In this document: piece by piece, positions 8,468-16,735 of the stretch
Layout of the letters: the number at the start of each line of letters is the position of its first letter
How positions within the stretch are numbered: position 1 is the first letter of the stretch
NCBI GenBank assembly: GCA_028279405.1
Contig: JANQNU010000059.1
Coordinates: 1 to 64,000, forward strand
DNA length: 64,000 nucleotides
Direction: 5' to 3'
DNA from: Phycisphaerae bacterium
GTDB lineage: Bacteria; Planctomycetota; Phycisphaerae; UBA1845; Fen-1342
Program-made: the position numbers and the translations under genes
Notes under the pieces: generated by a model
The model's input: the letters and a program-made list of their open reading frames with translations, nothing else
Told to the model about the DNA's origin: nothing
Database searches by the model: none

Positions 8468-9682
8468 ATGAGCAAGCGAGTCTACCTGGACAATAACGCG
8501 ACGACGCCGATGGACCCGCGCGTCCTCGAGGCGATGATGCCATACTTCACGGAGAAGTTCGGCAACGCCGCCTCGCGCAGCCACGCCTTCGGCTGGGAGG
8601 CTGAGGAGGCCGTCGAGACCGCCCGCAAACAGATCGCGTCCGTAATCGGCGCGGACTCCAAGGAGATCATCTTTACGAGCGGCGCGACCGAGGGCAACAA
8701 CATTGCCATCAAGGGCGCCGCGGCGATGTACGCCGACCGCGGCAAACACATCATCACCGAGGTTACCGAGCACAAGGCCGTGCTCGACCCGTGCGGATGG
8801 CTTCACCAGAACGGCTATGACGTCACCTATCTCGAGGTCGATCGCGAGGGCCGCGTCAGCGCCGAGCAGATCCAGGCGGCAATGCGAGACGACACGATCC
8901 TCGTCTCGATCATGCACGGCAACAACGAGATTGGCACGCTGCAACCGATCGCCGAGATCGGCAAGCTCTGCAAGGAGCGTGGCGTGCTGCTCCACACCGA
9001 CTGCGCCCAGACGTTCGGCAAGGTGCCGATCGATGTGAATGAGATGGGGATCGACCTTCTCACCGTCAGCGGCCACAAGATCTACGGCCCGAAGGGCGTT
9101 GGCGCGTTGTACGTTCGGCGTAAGCGGCCGCGCGTGCGGTGCGAGCCGATCGTCCACGGCGGTGGGCACGAGCGCGGCATGCGTAGCGGAACGCTCGATG
9201 TTCCGAGCATCGTCGGCCTTGGGGCGGCTGCGGAGATTGCGAAGAGCGATATGGCGTCCGACGCATCCCGAGTTTCGGGTTTGCGCGATCGGCTGATGAA
9301 GAAGATCCAGGACGCTTGTCCGGAAGTCTATCTGAACGGCCATCCGACCGAGCGACTACCGACGAACCTGAACCTATCGTTCGCCTTCGTCGAGGGCGAG
9401 AGCCTGATGATGGGTTTCAAGGAGGTGGCCGTCTCAAGCGGGTCGGCGTGTACCAGCGCCTCGCTCGAACCGAGTTACGTGCTGAAGGCGTTGGGTGTCG
9501 GCGATGAGCTGGCCCACAGCAGCATCCGCTTCTCGGTGGGGCGGTTCAACACGGAGGAAGAGATCGACCACGCCGCCGAGCGGGTCGTGGCGACGGTGGA
9601 GCATCTGCGGAAGATGAGCCCGCTGTTCGAGATGGCCCAGGAGGGCATCGACTTGAGTACGGTGGAGTGGGCGCATCACTAG
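8468..9682 (+). CDS. iscS: Cysteine desulfurase IscS
   Basis: At 404 residues this is full length for IscS. It is a class V PLP aminotransferase: [11 protein letters not shown] at the N-terminus, [10 protein letters not shown] and TEHKAV for cofactor contacts, PLP-binding Lys204 in [10 protein letters not shown], and catalytic Cys328 in [17 protein letters not shown]. The C-terminus VEWAHH matches the IscS end that docks IscU. It removes sulfur from cysteine and passes it as a persulfide to IscU. It lies between the regulator and iscU in one operon. ATG at 8468 has GAAGGGATG upstream. Confidence 0.97.
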   Translation: MSKRVYLDNNATTPMDPRVLEAMMPYFTEKFGNAASRSHAFGWEAEEAVETARKQIASVIGADSKEIIFTSGATEGNNIAIKGAAAMYADRGKHIITEVTEHKAVLDPCGWLHQNGYDVTYLEVDREGRVSAEQIQAAMRDDTILVSIMHGNNEIGTLQPIAEIGKLCKERGVLLHTDCAQTFGKVPIDVNEMGIDLLTVSGHKIYGPKGVGALYVRRKRPRVRCEPIVHGGGHERGMRSGTLDVPSIVGLGAAAEIAKSDMASDASRVSGLRDRLMKKIQDACPEVYLNGHPTERLPTNLNLSFAFVEGESLMMGFKEVAVSSGSACTSASLEPSYVLKALGVGDELAHSSIRFSVGRFNTEEEIDHAAERVVATVEHLRKMSPLFEMAQEGIDLSTVEWAHH

Positions 9683-9723
9683 CGCGACCAGAAGCATTGA
9701 GGTCCAAGTAGGAGAACGAATCG

Positions 9724-10152
9724 ATGGCCTATAGCGATAAAGTTGTGGAGCACTACGAGCGACCGCGCAACGTCGGCTCGCTCGACAAGAGTTCTGAGCA
9801 GGTTGGCACCGGGATCGTCGGTGCGCCGGAGTGCGGCGACGTGATGAAGCTGCAGATTCAGGTGGACGATGATCTGAACATCGTCGACGCCAAGTTCAAG
9901 ACCTTCGGCTGCGGGTCGGCGATCGCGTCCAGCTCGCTGGCGACCGAGTGGCTGAAGGGACGTCAACTGGACAACGCGCTCGATATCAAGAACACGGATA
10001 TCGTCAAGGAGTTGGCGTTGCCACCGGTGAAGATCCACTGCAGCGTGTTGGCTGAGGACGCAATCCGGGCGGCCGTGCGCGATCTGGAGCAGAAGCTGGA
10101 GAGTGCCGGCAAGCTGCCGAAGAAAGAAGCGGCCGCAACGGCTGGAGAGTAG
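9724..10152 (+). CDS. iscU: Fe-S cluster scaffold protein IscU
   Basis: The 142-residue protein has all scaffold ligands at the canonical positions: Cys37 (APECGD) with Asp39, Cys63 (FGCGSAIASSS) and Cys106 (KIHCSVLAEDAI). The LPPVK motif at 99-103, which HscA grips, is intact. It receives sulfur from IscS and builds [2Fe-2S] clusters in the cytoplasm. Start ATG at 9724 has AGGAGAAC seven bases upstream. The acidic/basic C-terminal tail (about 15 residues) is slightly longer than in E. coli. Confidence 0.97.
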   Translation: MAYSDKVVEHYERPRNVGSLDKSSEQVGTGIVGAPECGDVMKLQIQVDDDLNIVDAKFKTFGCGSAIASSSLATEWLKGRQLDNALDIKNTDIVKELALPPVKIHCSVLAEDAIRAAVRDLEQKLESAGKLPKKEAAATAGE

Positions 10153-10290
10153 CCGCGTCGGTCGTGACGACGCTTGGCAACGGGACGCGGCCAGCGTCGC
10201 AATTCGACGTTGGGCGCATCGTGGACGATAATATGGGTTGGCCGACGCCGATCGCGTGGTTCGGCGCGTTTGATAGTTGGGAGAGCAATG

Positions 10291-10737
10291 ATGAGCACGG
10301 CTCCGGAAACGCAAGACCAGGGAGTGACCGAGGAGACGAAAACGCCGACGCCGTCGGTGCATGAGCGCGCCCGCGAAGCGGCCGAGGGAGAGGGCATCAC
10401 GCTCTCTGACGCGGCGGCGGGCGAGGTTCAGCGGATTCTCAAGGAAGGGAACTACCCCGAGTCGATGTACCTTTACGTTGGCGTGAAGGGCGGCGGCTGC
10501 AGCGGATTGCAGTACGTGCTCGATTTGCGCGACGAAGCGCACGCGCCGGTGAACGAGAACGATGAGGTCTTCAAGAGCCAGGGCCTGGCGGTTGTCTGCG
10601 ATCTCAAGAGCTTCATCGTCGGCAACCTTGGCGGCACGGTCATCGACTATCAGGAAACGATGATGGCCAAGGGCTTCGTGTTCAACAATCCGAACGCGAA
10701 GCATTCCTGCGGCTGCGGTTCCAGCTACTCGCCGTAG
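10291..10737 (+). CDS. iscA: A-type Fe-S carrier protein (IscA/ErpA family)
   Basis: Either of two adjacent ATGs (10288, 10291) could start it; GGGAG sits just upstream and 10291 gives 148 residues. The HesB/IscA fold begins near residue 36 (ITLSDAAAGEVQRIL), after a 35-residue polar extension. Ligand cysteines are Cys70 in GGGCSGLQY and Cys140/Cys142 in SCGCGSSY. It carries clusters from IscU to target proteins. A 138-base gap separates it from iscU, longer than elsewhere in the operon. ErpA is an equally good name. Confidence 0.92.
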   Translation: MSTAPETQDQGVTEETKTPTPSVHERAREAAEGEGITLSDAAAGEVQRILKEGNYPESMYLYVGVKGGGCSGLQYVLDLRDEAHAPVNENDEVFKSQGLAVVCDLKSFIVGNLGGTVIDYQETMMAKGFVFNNPNAKHSCGCGSSYSP

Positions 10738-10913
10738 ATCGGCGGGCATCTGTGACCGGCACGAGCCCTGCCTGTTAGACCGGTGACACCAACCGCGGCA
10801 GGTGCTTCGAATCGTCCTTTCAGTGAGGTGGGCGCGCCCTCGACGGTGCGCCCTCGCGACCTGTGGCGGGGCGACTTTCAGTAACCGGACGCTACGCGAG
10901 GTGGTTCCAACTG

Positions 10914-11531
10914 GTGAGTGAACGAGAATCGACAGTTCATCTGCCGGCGAAGTGCGCGGGATGTGGCGAAGCGTTTGAGACGCCGATGGTCTGCTCGGCG
11001 TGTCATCGGCTCGTAGCGGATTTGGATACGGATTACTTCACGCTGCTCGGATTGGAGCGAACCTACGACGTAGATGGGGCGGTGCTGCGGAAGGCGTACC
11101 TGCGTGTTTCACGTGAAACACACCCCGATCGCTTCGATGCGAGCGACGCCGACGAGGCAATGCAGCTTAATGCCAGGTTGAACGAAGCGAACCGCGTCTT
11201 GAAGGACCCGGTATTGCGCGCGGAGTACCTGCTGGAGCTGAGCGGGGGCCAGTCTTCCGCGGAGAATCGTGAAGTCCCTCAGGAGATCCTGACGTACACG
11301 CTGATGACGCGGGAGGAAATCGAGGAGGCGCACGCGGCGAACGACGCGGGCGCGCTCGCGCGGATTCGCGATCAGGCGACGGCGCGTCACGACGGGACTG
11401 CGGCGGAGATTGGGGCGTTAGCGCGGCGTTTGCCGGGCGATGCAACGCTTCGCGGTCAGTTGCGCGACGCCTTGAACGCGATGAAGTACCACCAGCGGAT
11501 TCTGGCCGCTTTGGACGGGACCGACGAATGA
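10914..11531 (+). CDS. hscB: Fe-S co-chaperone HscB with N-terminal zinc site
   Basis: GTG at 10914 is preferred (GAGG upstream; a longer frame opens at 10863) and gives 205 residues. Cys14/17 and Cys27/30 form a CxxC-x9-CxxC metal site like that of human HSC20, which E. coli HscB lacks. The J domain covers about 38-110 with HPD at 70-72 (RETHPDRF), followed by the C-terminal helical domain (LMTREEIEEAHA...) that holds IscU. It recruits IscU to HscA and stimulates its ATPase. A perfect parS palindrome lies inside the J-domain codons, at 11105-11120. Confidence 0.93.
   Translation: MSERESTVHLPAKCAGCGEAFETPMVCSACHRLVADLDTDYFTLLGLERTYDVDGAVLRKAYLRVSRETHPDRFDASDADEAMQLNARLNEANRVLKDPVLRAEYLLELSGGQSSAENREVPQEILTYTLMTREEIEEAHAANDAGALARIRDQATARHDGTAAEIGALARRLPGDATLRGQLRDALNAMKYHQRILAALDGTDE
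11105..11120. promoter_or_regulatory. parS: parS centromere site (ParB-binding palindrome)
   Basis: The 16 bases TGTTTCACGTGAAACA are a perfect palindrome and match the conserved bacterial chromosomal parS. They encode V-S-R-E-T just before the HPD motif of hscB. ParB loads here and spreads to organise the origin region; parS sites cluster near oriC in most bacteria. dnaA begins 5.6 kb downstream, which fits. The parA and parB genes are not in the window. A random exact match in 64 kb is expected about 1.5 times in 100,000 at even base composition. Confidence 0.85.
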
Positions 11532-11568
11532 GCTCCGCCGACCGCTTGTCGTCTAGTTGACTGGAACC

Positions 11569-13581
11569 ATGCCCGCGCACGAACCGATCATTGGCATCGA
11601 TTTGGGGACGACCTTCTCGCTGGTCTCGTTCTGCGACGAGCGCGGGCCGCGGATTCTACGCGATGAGCGCGGCGAAGGGCGTTTGCCGTCGGTGATCGGC
11701 GTGACGCACGGTTCGGACGGCAAGCCGAGCATCGCCATCGGTTGGAGCGCCCGGGCGCATGCGGTGGAGAACGCGCGTGCCACGGTTTATTCGATCAAGC
11801 GCTTGATTGGCAAGAGCCTGGCCGAGATCGAGCAGGAGCTGCCGTTCCTGGCGTACGCTGTGACCAGCGGTCCGCGCGAGACGATCCAGATCGAGATCGA
11901 CGGTCGGCGTTATTCGCCGGAGGAGATCTCGTCGGCGATCCTGCGTTCGTTAAAGGAGCGTGCGGCGGCCGCGCTGGGCGTCGCGGTCACGAAAGCGGTC
12001 ATTACGGTGCCGGCATACTTCGACGACGCTCAGCGCCAAGCAACCCGTGACGCGGCGAGCGCCGCCGGACTCGAGGTGCTGCGGATCCTCAATGAACCGA
12101 CGGCTGCGGCCCTGGCGTACGGGATCGGCCTGCGGGAGCGCGCGGCTGCGGACGACCCTGAGACCGATCGCCAGCAGGTCGCAGGCGGTGCCAATGGACA
12201 TGTTGCGTTGCCGATGCCCAAGTGTTCGGACAGCGTGCCGGCTGATGGCGGCGAGGACGACATTGACGACGCAGACGAGCAACTGATCGCGGTATATGAC
12301 CTCGGCGGCGGAACGTTCGATGTTTCGATACTGCGGCTCGAGGATGGCGTTTTTGAGGTACTGAGCACGGCTGGTGACACCCACCTGGGTGGCGACGACT
12401 TCGATCGCGAGATCATCACGCTCGTCACCGCCGAGGTGCGCGAGCAGTTTGGCGTGGATGTTCAATCGCCGACGGCGCGCCAGGCGCTGCGCGGGTTGGC
12501 GGAGTCGGTCAAAATCCGCTTGAGCGAAGCCGAAGACGCGTCGCTCGAACTCGATCTTGGTGAAGGCCGACTCTATCGACGGGTGCTGACGCGTGGCGAG
12601 TTTGAGCGGCGTCTGCTGCCGCTGGTCAGGCGAACGTTGACCTTGTGCGAGCGGGCGCTGCGGGATGCGGGGCTTCGGCGCGATGAGCTGACGCAGGTCG
12701 TGCTGGTCGGCGGGTCGACGCGGATACCGCTGGTTCGTGCGCAGGTCGCCGAGCATTTCGGGAAGGCGCCGTATACGGCGCTGAATCCGGACGAAGTGGT
12801 TGCGCTCGGTGCAGGCGTTCAGGCGTCGATTCTCTCGGGGCAGCGGAGCGACATGCTGCTGCTCGATGTGACGCCGCTCTCGCTTGGTATCGAAACGATG
12901 GGGGGAGCCGTCGGCAAGATCATCCTGCGGAACGCGCGGATTCCGTGTCGGGCGCAGGAGATGTTCACGACGTTCATGGACGGCCAGACCGCGATCAAGA
13001 TCCGCGTGCTGCAAGGCGAGCGTGAGCTGGCGGCGCATTGTCGACTGCTGGCGGAGTTCGAGTTGCGTGAGATTCCGCCGATGCCGGCGGGTATCCCGAA
13101 GGTGCAGGTAGAATTTCTCATCGACGCCAACGGGATACTCAATGTCTCCGCCGTGGAGCAGCGGAGCGGGCAGCGGGCGGCCATCCAGGTCATTCCCAAT
13201 CGCGGACTGACGCGCGCCGAGGTCGAGCGGATCGAACAGGAGAGCATCGCGTTTGCGAAGGACGATATCGACGCGCACCGACGGATCGATCTGGTGAACC
13301 AGATCGTGTTCGACACACAGAAGGCCGAGCAGATGCTGGCGCGGGTCGGCAGCGGGGTCGACGGCGCGTTGCGGCGTGAGATCGAGCGTGAGATGGCGTC
13401 GTTGCGCGCGATGGCGCGCGATCCGAGCGACCTCGACGCGCTGCACGCCGCTCTCGACCATTTCGGTAAGCGGACACTCCCCCTGGCCGAAGCGGGGGTC
13501 CGCACCGCGCTCGTGCAAGGCGGAACACAGATGGCCCGCGAGGAAACAACAACCGCGGATCAACGAAACCCCGAGGAGTAG
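11569..13581 (+). CDS. hscA: Fe-S biogenesis Hsp70 chaperone HscA
   Basis: ATG at 11569 gives 670 residues; a TTG at 11557 is a less likely start. The nucleotide-binding domain has [14 protein letters not shown], the phosphate-2 motif [13 protein letters not shown] and [12 protein letters not shown], then a substrate-binding domain from about residue 430 ([17 protein letters not shown]). Position next to hscB, iscU and fdx identifies it as HscA rather than DnaK. An acidic, Gly/Ala-rich insertion of about 45 residues sits before YDLGGGTFD, where Hsp70s normally have only a few. It releases clusters from IscU in an ATP cycle with HscB. Confidence 0.92.
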   Translation: MPAHEPIIGIDLGTTFSLVSFCDERGPRILRDERGEGRLPSVIGVTHGSDGKPSIAIGWSARAHAVENARATVYSIKRLIGKSLAEIEQELPFLAYAVTSGPRETIQIEIDGRRYSPEEISSAILRSLKERAAAALGVAVTKAVITVPAYFDDAQRQATRDAASAAGLEVLRILNEPTAAALAYGIGLRERAAADDPETDRQQVAGGANGHVALPMPKCSDSVPADGGEDDIDDADEQLIAVYDLGGGTFDVSILRLEDGVFEVLSTAGDTHLGGDDFDREIITLVTAEVREQFGVDVQSPTARQALRGLAESVKIRLSEAEDASLELDLGEGRLYRRVLTRGEFERRLLPLVRRTLTLCERALRDAGLRRDELTQVVLVGGSTRIPLVRAQVAEHFGKAPYTALNPDEVVALGAGVQASILSGQRSDMLLLDVTPLSLGIETMGGAVGKIILRNARIPCRAQEMFTTFMDGQTAIKIRVLQGERELAAHCRLLAEFELREIPPMPAGIPKVQVEFLIDANGILNVSAVEQRSGQRAAIQVIPNRGLTRAEVERIEQESIAFAKDDIDAHRRIDLVNQIVFDTQKAEQMLARVGSGVDGALRREIEREMASLRAMARDPSDLDALHAALDHFGKRTLPLAEAGVRTALVQGGTQMAREETTTADQRNPEE

Positions 13582-13584
13582 TTA

Positions 13585-14001
13585 ATGGGTGGACAGAATC
13601 CTTACATTCCAGAAGCCGACATCGAGATGCCGAAGACGAAGTTCACGATTCGGTACGTCGACGAGCAGAAGAAGGAACACCTGATCGAAGTGGACCCGGA
13701 GAAGATTCCATATGACGATCATGGCCTTCCCGGGAGCCTGCTCGACATCGCAATGGCCCACGGTATCGAGATCGATCACGCCTGCGGCGGTGTCTGCGCC
13801 TGCAGCACGTGTCACGTCGTCGTTCGGGAAGGGTTGGAGACCTGTAGCGATTCCTCGGACGATGAGGAAGACCAGCTCGACCAGGCCTACGGTCTGACCG
13901 CTAGTTCTCGGCTGGCCTGTCAGTGCGTGCCGAATGGCAAGCAGAATCTCGTTGTCGAGGTCCCGGCCTGGAACCGCAACCTGGCGCGCGAAGCGCACTG
14001 A
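13585..14001 (+). CDS. fdx: [2Fe-2S] ferredoxin of the ISC system
   Basis: The 138-residue protein begins 3 bases after hscA. Cluster ligands are Cys67, Cys73 and Cys76 (ACGGVCACSTCHV, the C-x5-C-x2-C pattern) and Cys112 (LACQC), as in adrenodoxin-type ferredoxins; Cys71 and Cys114 are extra. The DSSDDEEDQLD acidic stretch after the ligands is the usual partner-binding helix. It supplies electrons for cluster assembly on IscU. An N-terminal extension of about 17 residues precedes the fold. It is the last gene of the operon and the next gene is convergent. Confidence 0.93.
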   Translation: MGGQNPYIPEADIEMPKTKFTIRYVDEQKKEHLIEVDPEKIPYDDHGLPGSLLDIAMAHGIEIDHACGGVCACSTCHVVVREGLETCSDSSDDEEDQLDQAYGLTASSRLACQCVPNGKQNLVVEVPAWNRNLAREAH

Positions 14002-14004
14002 CGA

Positions 14005-14943
14005 TCACTCGAGCTTGCGGAAGTCTTTCGGTGAGATGATCTGCACGCGGTTGTTGCCGGAGTCGATGACGTAGATGCGGTCGTTCGGACCGACGGCGAC
14101 CGCCCACGGATAAGCCAGTTCGCCGGGTTCGCGCCCGGCACGACCCCACCCGCCGAGATAGCGCCCGGAAGAGTCGAAGCGCTGCACGCGGTTGTTGCCG
14201 TACTCGACGACGATCAGTGAGCCATCCGAGAGCCGCTCGACGTTGTACGGAAAACGGAATTGTCCGGGGCCCCGACCGCGTTCCCCGAAGCTGCTCAGCA
14301 ACTCGCCTTCAAACGAAAACCGGCAGATCCGATGGTTCCCCGAGTCGGCGACCCACAGCGTGTTATCCGGGGCGATGCACAGGCCCTGCGGACGACGCAG
14401 TGCGGCTTCGCCGTCCTCGGCGCCCCCGAAGCTGTCGATGTATTCGTACTCGGGCGTGAATCGGCTGATACGGTCGTTGCCGGAGTATTCGCCGACGAAG
14501 ATCGTGCCGTCGGCAGCGATCGCGACGTCGGTGGGTAGTCGGAATTGTCCATCTTCGATACCGAATGACCCGAACCGCGCGACCTCGGTGCCGTCGGGGG
14601 CGAACGCGATGACGCGCGCGTAATGGGTGTCGGCCGCAAACAGTCGACCGTCGGGTGCGATGCCGACGCCGGTGGGCTTGCCGGCCTCCCATTCCGGCAT
14701 TCGCCATTCGCGGAGTAAGTTGCCTTCGGGCGAAAACCGCTGGATTCGGGCAGTCTTGTCGACGACGTAGAGATCGCCGTTGGGTGCGATGGTGGCGGCG
14801 CGCGGGTAGCTGAACTCGCCGGGGCCGTAGCCCGTCCGGCCGAAGGCATCGCGCGGGGGAATAGCAACGTCGCTTCCAGGTGGATCGCAACCGACGAGAA
14901 GCGCAAAGATCCAGGCGGCAGCGAGGAGTCGCGCGCGGCTCAC
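14005..14943 (-). CDS. NHL-repeat beta-propeller lipoprotein
   Basis: GTG at 14943 gives 312 residues. A signal peptide ends in a lipobox (ALLVGC, Cys19). Then come about six NHL repeats of roughly 45 residues, with recurring patterns such as GPGEFSYPRAATIAPNGDLYVVD and WVADSGNHRICRFS. NHL propellers usually bind proteins or ligands and show no enzyme signature here. The start overlaps the stop of the upstream thioredoxin-fold gene by 4 bases (GTGA), so the pair is translationally coupled and likely works together in the cell envelope. Confidence 0.88.
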   Translation of the reverse strand: MSRARLLAAAWIFALLVGCDPPGSDVAIPPRDAFGRTGYGPGEFSYPRAATIAPNGDLYVVDKTARIQRFSPEGNLLREWRMPEWEAGKPTGVGIAPDGRLFAADTHYARVIAFAPDGTEVARFGSFGIEDGQFRLPTDVAIAADGTIFVGEYSGNDRISRFTPEYEYIDSFGGAEDGEAALRRPQGLCIAPDNTLWVADSGNHRICRFSFEGELLSSFGERGRGPGQFRFPYNVERLSDGSLIVVEYGNNRVQRFDSSGRYLGGWGRAGREPGELAYPWAVAVGPNDRIYVIDSGNNRVQIISPKDFRKLE

Positions 14944-15431
14944 GGTTGTGACGGGGCGCGCGGCGGCGCCTGCGTGTCCGGATCCGGGGCGATCGTGAAA
15001 CGATACTTCTGTCGCGCGCTGTAGAGCGCGTCGAGCAGTTCTTTCTTGGTAACATCGCCGGAGCCGCGCTCGAGGACCTGTTCCTGCGGATCGAGAATCA
15101 CGAACGCTGGCGCTGTGTCCAGGCCCCAGCGGTCCGCCAGCGACTGGTCCCAGTCGTAGTTCAGGGGGATGTTGATCATGTCGTTCGTCTGTTCCAGGAC
15201 TTCCGGCGAGCTAAGAACGCGGTCCTCGAACTGGGTGCACTCGACCATGTACCAGTTTCGGAAGTAGACGAATATCAGCTTGTCGACGTCCCGATTCTGT
15301 CGACGAACGTCCTCGAATGAGCCCAACTGCCAGTTGATTCCCGGGTTGCAGCCCAGCGCGCCACACAGGGCCATCAGGGAACCGAGACCGACGACCCGCT
15401 CTGCGTATCGGTGCACCGCGCTGACCTCCAT
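14940..15431 (-). CDS. Thioredoxin-fold lipoprotein without a CxxC site
   Basis: ATG at 15431 gives 163 residues with a lipobox (ALCGALGC, Cys29). The rest resembles the thioredoxin-like fold of DUF255/thioredoxin_7 proteins: VDKLIFVYFRNWYMVECTQFED, then INIPLNYDWDQSLADRWGL and the cis-proline loop TAPAFVILDP. Where active members have WCxxC, this one has WYMVEC, so only the second cysteine remains and it is unlikely to be a normal oxidoreductase. It is coupled to the NHL lipoprotein downstream. It diverges from the GNAT gene. Confidence 0.75.
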   Translation of the reverse strand: MEVSAVHRYAERVVGLGSLMALCGALGCNPGINWQLGSFEDVRRQNRDVDKLIFVYFRNWYMVECTQFEDRVLSSPEVLEQTNDMINIPLNYDWDQSLADRWGLDTAPAFVILDPQEQVLERGSGDVTKKELLDALYSARQKYRFTIAPDPDTQAPPRAPSQP

Positions 15432-15540
15432 ATCGCAATCGAGCTCCGGTCGTGTTGCCGATTCGACCGATCCTTGGGAACATACGGCCTGCGAGTGTAT
15501 CGGCTGCCGAACCCTTCGCCAAGACGCGTCCAGGAGCACC

Positions 15541-16458
15541 GTGAGCCCCGTCGTGCCAACCAATGACGCCCAGACGTTCCGCGTGCTTGAACTCGTGCTT
15601 GGGACCGCCGACGCGCGCCCGAGCGTACGCAAGCGTCAGGTGACCAACTTTCTCGACTATCAACAGTGCTGCGCCGCGGGCTATGAACTGGGGTGTGTCG
15701 AGCAGGATGGGCGTATCGTCGGTGCCTGCTATGGTTTGGTTCTGCCCGGTCGAACGGCGCTGCTACTCGTACCGCCAATGTCCAGCCCGGGATTCTCCCC
15801 GGAGGCAACGCGCTCGGCCGTCGAGCGTTGCCTCGAACGCCTCGGCCGCCATCGGCTGCATTTCATCCAGGCGTTGTCGGATACGGCTGACGTCGAACAG
15901 GACAATCTGCTCACGGGTGTCGGTTTTCGGCCGCTAACGCGCTTGCAATACCTGGCGCGCTCGGCGCGCTATCCGTGGGTTGAGCCCCCGGCGACATTGC
16001 AGTGTACGTGGCAGCCCTACAGTGCCGCCCAGCAGTCCGTGTTCGAGAAGACCCTGCGAGAGTGCTACGCCGGTAGCCTCGACTGTCCGGAACTGACCGA
16101 CTTGCGACCGTTGTCGGATGCGTTGGAGTCGCACCAGGCGACTGGACCGTTCGATCCGGCGCTGTGGCAATTGTTGCGCGTCGATGACGAGATCGTCGGT
16201 TGCCTGTTGTTGTCGCGCCTGTTGCACATGGAGATGCTGGAGATCGTGTATGTCGGCGTCGCGGCGTCCCACCGCGGCCGTCGCTTCGGTTCTGTGCTGT
16301 TGTATCGCGCGTTGGAACTATGTCGTGAGGTCGGACGAGAATCGCTCACGCTGGTCGTGGATGTTCGCAACAAACCGGCGTTACGGCTGTATGAAGCGTT
16401 CAATTTCGCGTCTGTGGGAGAGCGCACCGCGTATCTGAGCGTGCCGACCGATTCTTAG
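15541..16458 (+). CDS. Two-part GNAT family acetyltransferase
   Basis: The frame is open from 15280, but GTG at 15541 has AGGAG four bases upstream and avoids the divergent lipoprotein; it gives 305 residues. The C-terminal half is a clear GNAT domain: VGCLLLSRLLHMEMLEIVYVGVAASHRGRRFGSVL, followed by LTLVVDVRNKPALRLYEAFNF. The N-terminal half (about 1-140) looks like a degenerate second GNAT fold, with FSPEATRSAVERCLERLGRH and LTGVGFRPLTRLQYL. The substrate is unknown. It sits directly upstream of the dnaA region. Confidence 0.78.
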   Translation: MSPVVPTNDAQTFRVLELVLGTADARPSVRKRQVTNFLDYQQCCAAGYELGCVEQDGRIVGACYGLVLPGRTALLLVPPMSSPGFSPEATRSAVERCLERLGRHRLHFIQALSDTADVEQDNLLTGVGFRPLTRLQYLARSARYPWVEPPATLQCTWQPYSAAQQSVFEKTLRECYAGSLDCPELTDLRPLSDALESHQATGPFDPALWQLLRVDDEIVGCLLLSRLLHMEMLEIVYVGVAASHRGRRFGSVLLYRALELCREVGRESLTLVVDVRNKPALRLYEAFNFASVGERTAYLSVPTDS

Positions 16459-16491
16459 CGCGTTGCTGACCTGGTTTTCACGTTGACCGCC

Positions 16492-16500
16492 TGTGGATAA
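16492..16500 (-). promoter_or_regulatory. Perfect DnaA box
   Basis: TGTGGATAA is the reverse complement of the consensus TTATCCACA. It lies 100 bases upstream of the dnaA promoter and 24 bases from an AT-rich tract, so it can serve initiation, autoregulation of dnaA, or both. Confidence 0.75.
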
Positions 16501-16599
16501 CCTGTTCGCAACGGGGAAACGTGAAAAAAAATTATCGCGCCAACCGAGCGTGGCAGCGGCGCTTAGGGCGCTTCGAACAGTTGGGGGTAGAAAACCCGA

Positions 16600-16628
16600 T
16601 TGAAGTCCACAGGCCCGAGTGCTATATT
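16600..16628 (+). promoter_or_regulatory. dnaA promoter
   Basis: TTGAAG at 16600-16605 and TATATT at 16623-16628 are exactly 17 bases apart, giving an expected start near 16635 and a 5' leader of about 100 bases. The -10 hexamer is the same as in the isc promoter. The TCCACA partial DnaA box begins one base after the -35 hexamer, so bound DnaA could repress its own gene. Confidence 0.6.
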
Positions 16629-16735
16629 TCGGGCCTTGTTTGAATCACGGATGTAGAGACTCGGCGTAGCTCTTTATCGCTTCTTCGCACACCACCCGGC
16701 CTCGGCCGGCGTTCACGTTCAGTCAGGGAACCTCG

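Larger units (their letters stand above)
16459..16735. other. oriC: Candidate chromosomal replication origin (oriC) upstream of dnaA
   Basis: This 277-base non-coding gap has one perfect DnaA box (TGTGGATAA at 16492-16500), an AT-rich tract with eight A residues then TTATC (16524-16537), partial boxes such as TCCACA at 16606-16611 and TTATCGCTT near 16674, and a strong dnaA promoter. Together with dnaA next to it and a perfect parS 5.4 kb away, this is a good origin candidate. Only one perfect box is visible, which is few for an origin, so the sequence could also be only the autoregulated dnaA leader. Confidence 0.55.

Noticed and set aside
7856-9343. A 495-codon minus-strand frame across the Rrf2 and iscS region
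   Set aside because: It is antisense to two clear genes and has an Arg/His-rich composition typical of shadow frames in high-GC DNA.
10738-10862. GC hairpin between the A-type carrier and hscB as a terminator
   Set aside because: GGGCGC and GCGCCC can pair near 10829-10853, but no T run follows and the operon order argues for read-through.
11950-13563. A 537-codon minus-strand frame opposite hscA
   Set aside because: It mirrors the hscA codons; no family resemblance, and hscA is unmistakable.
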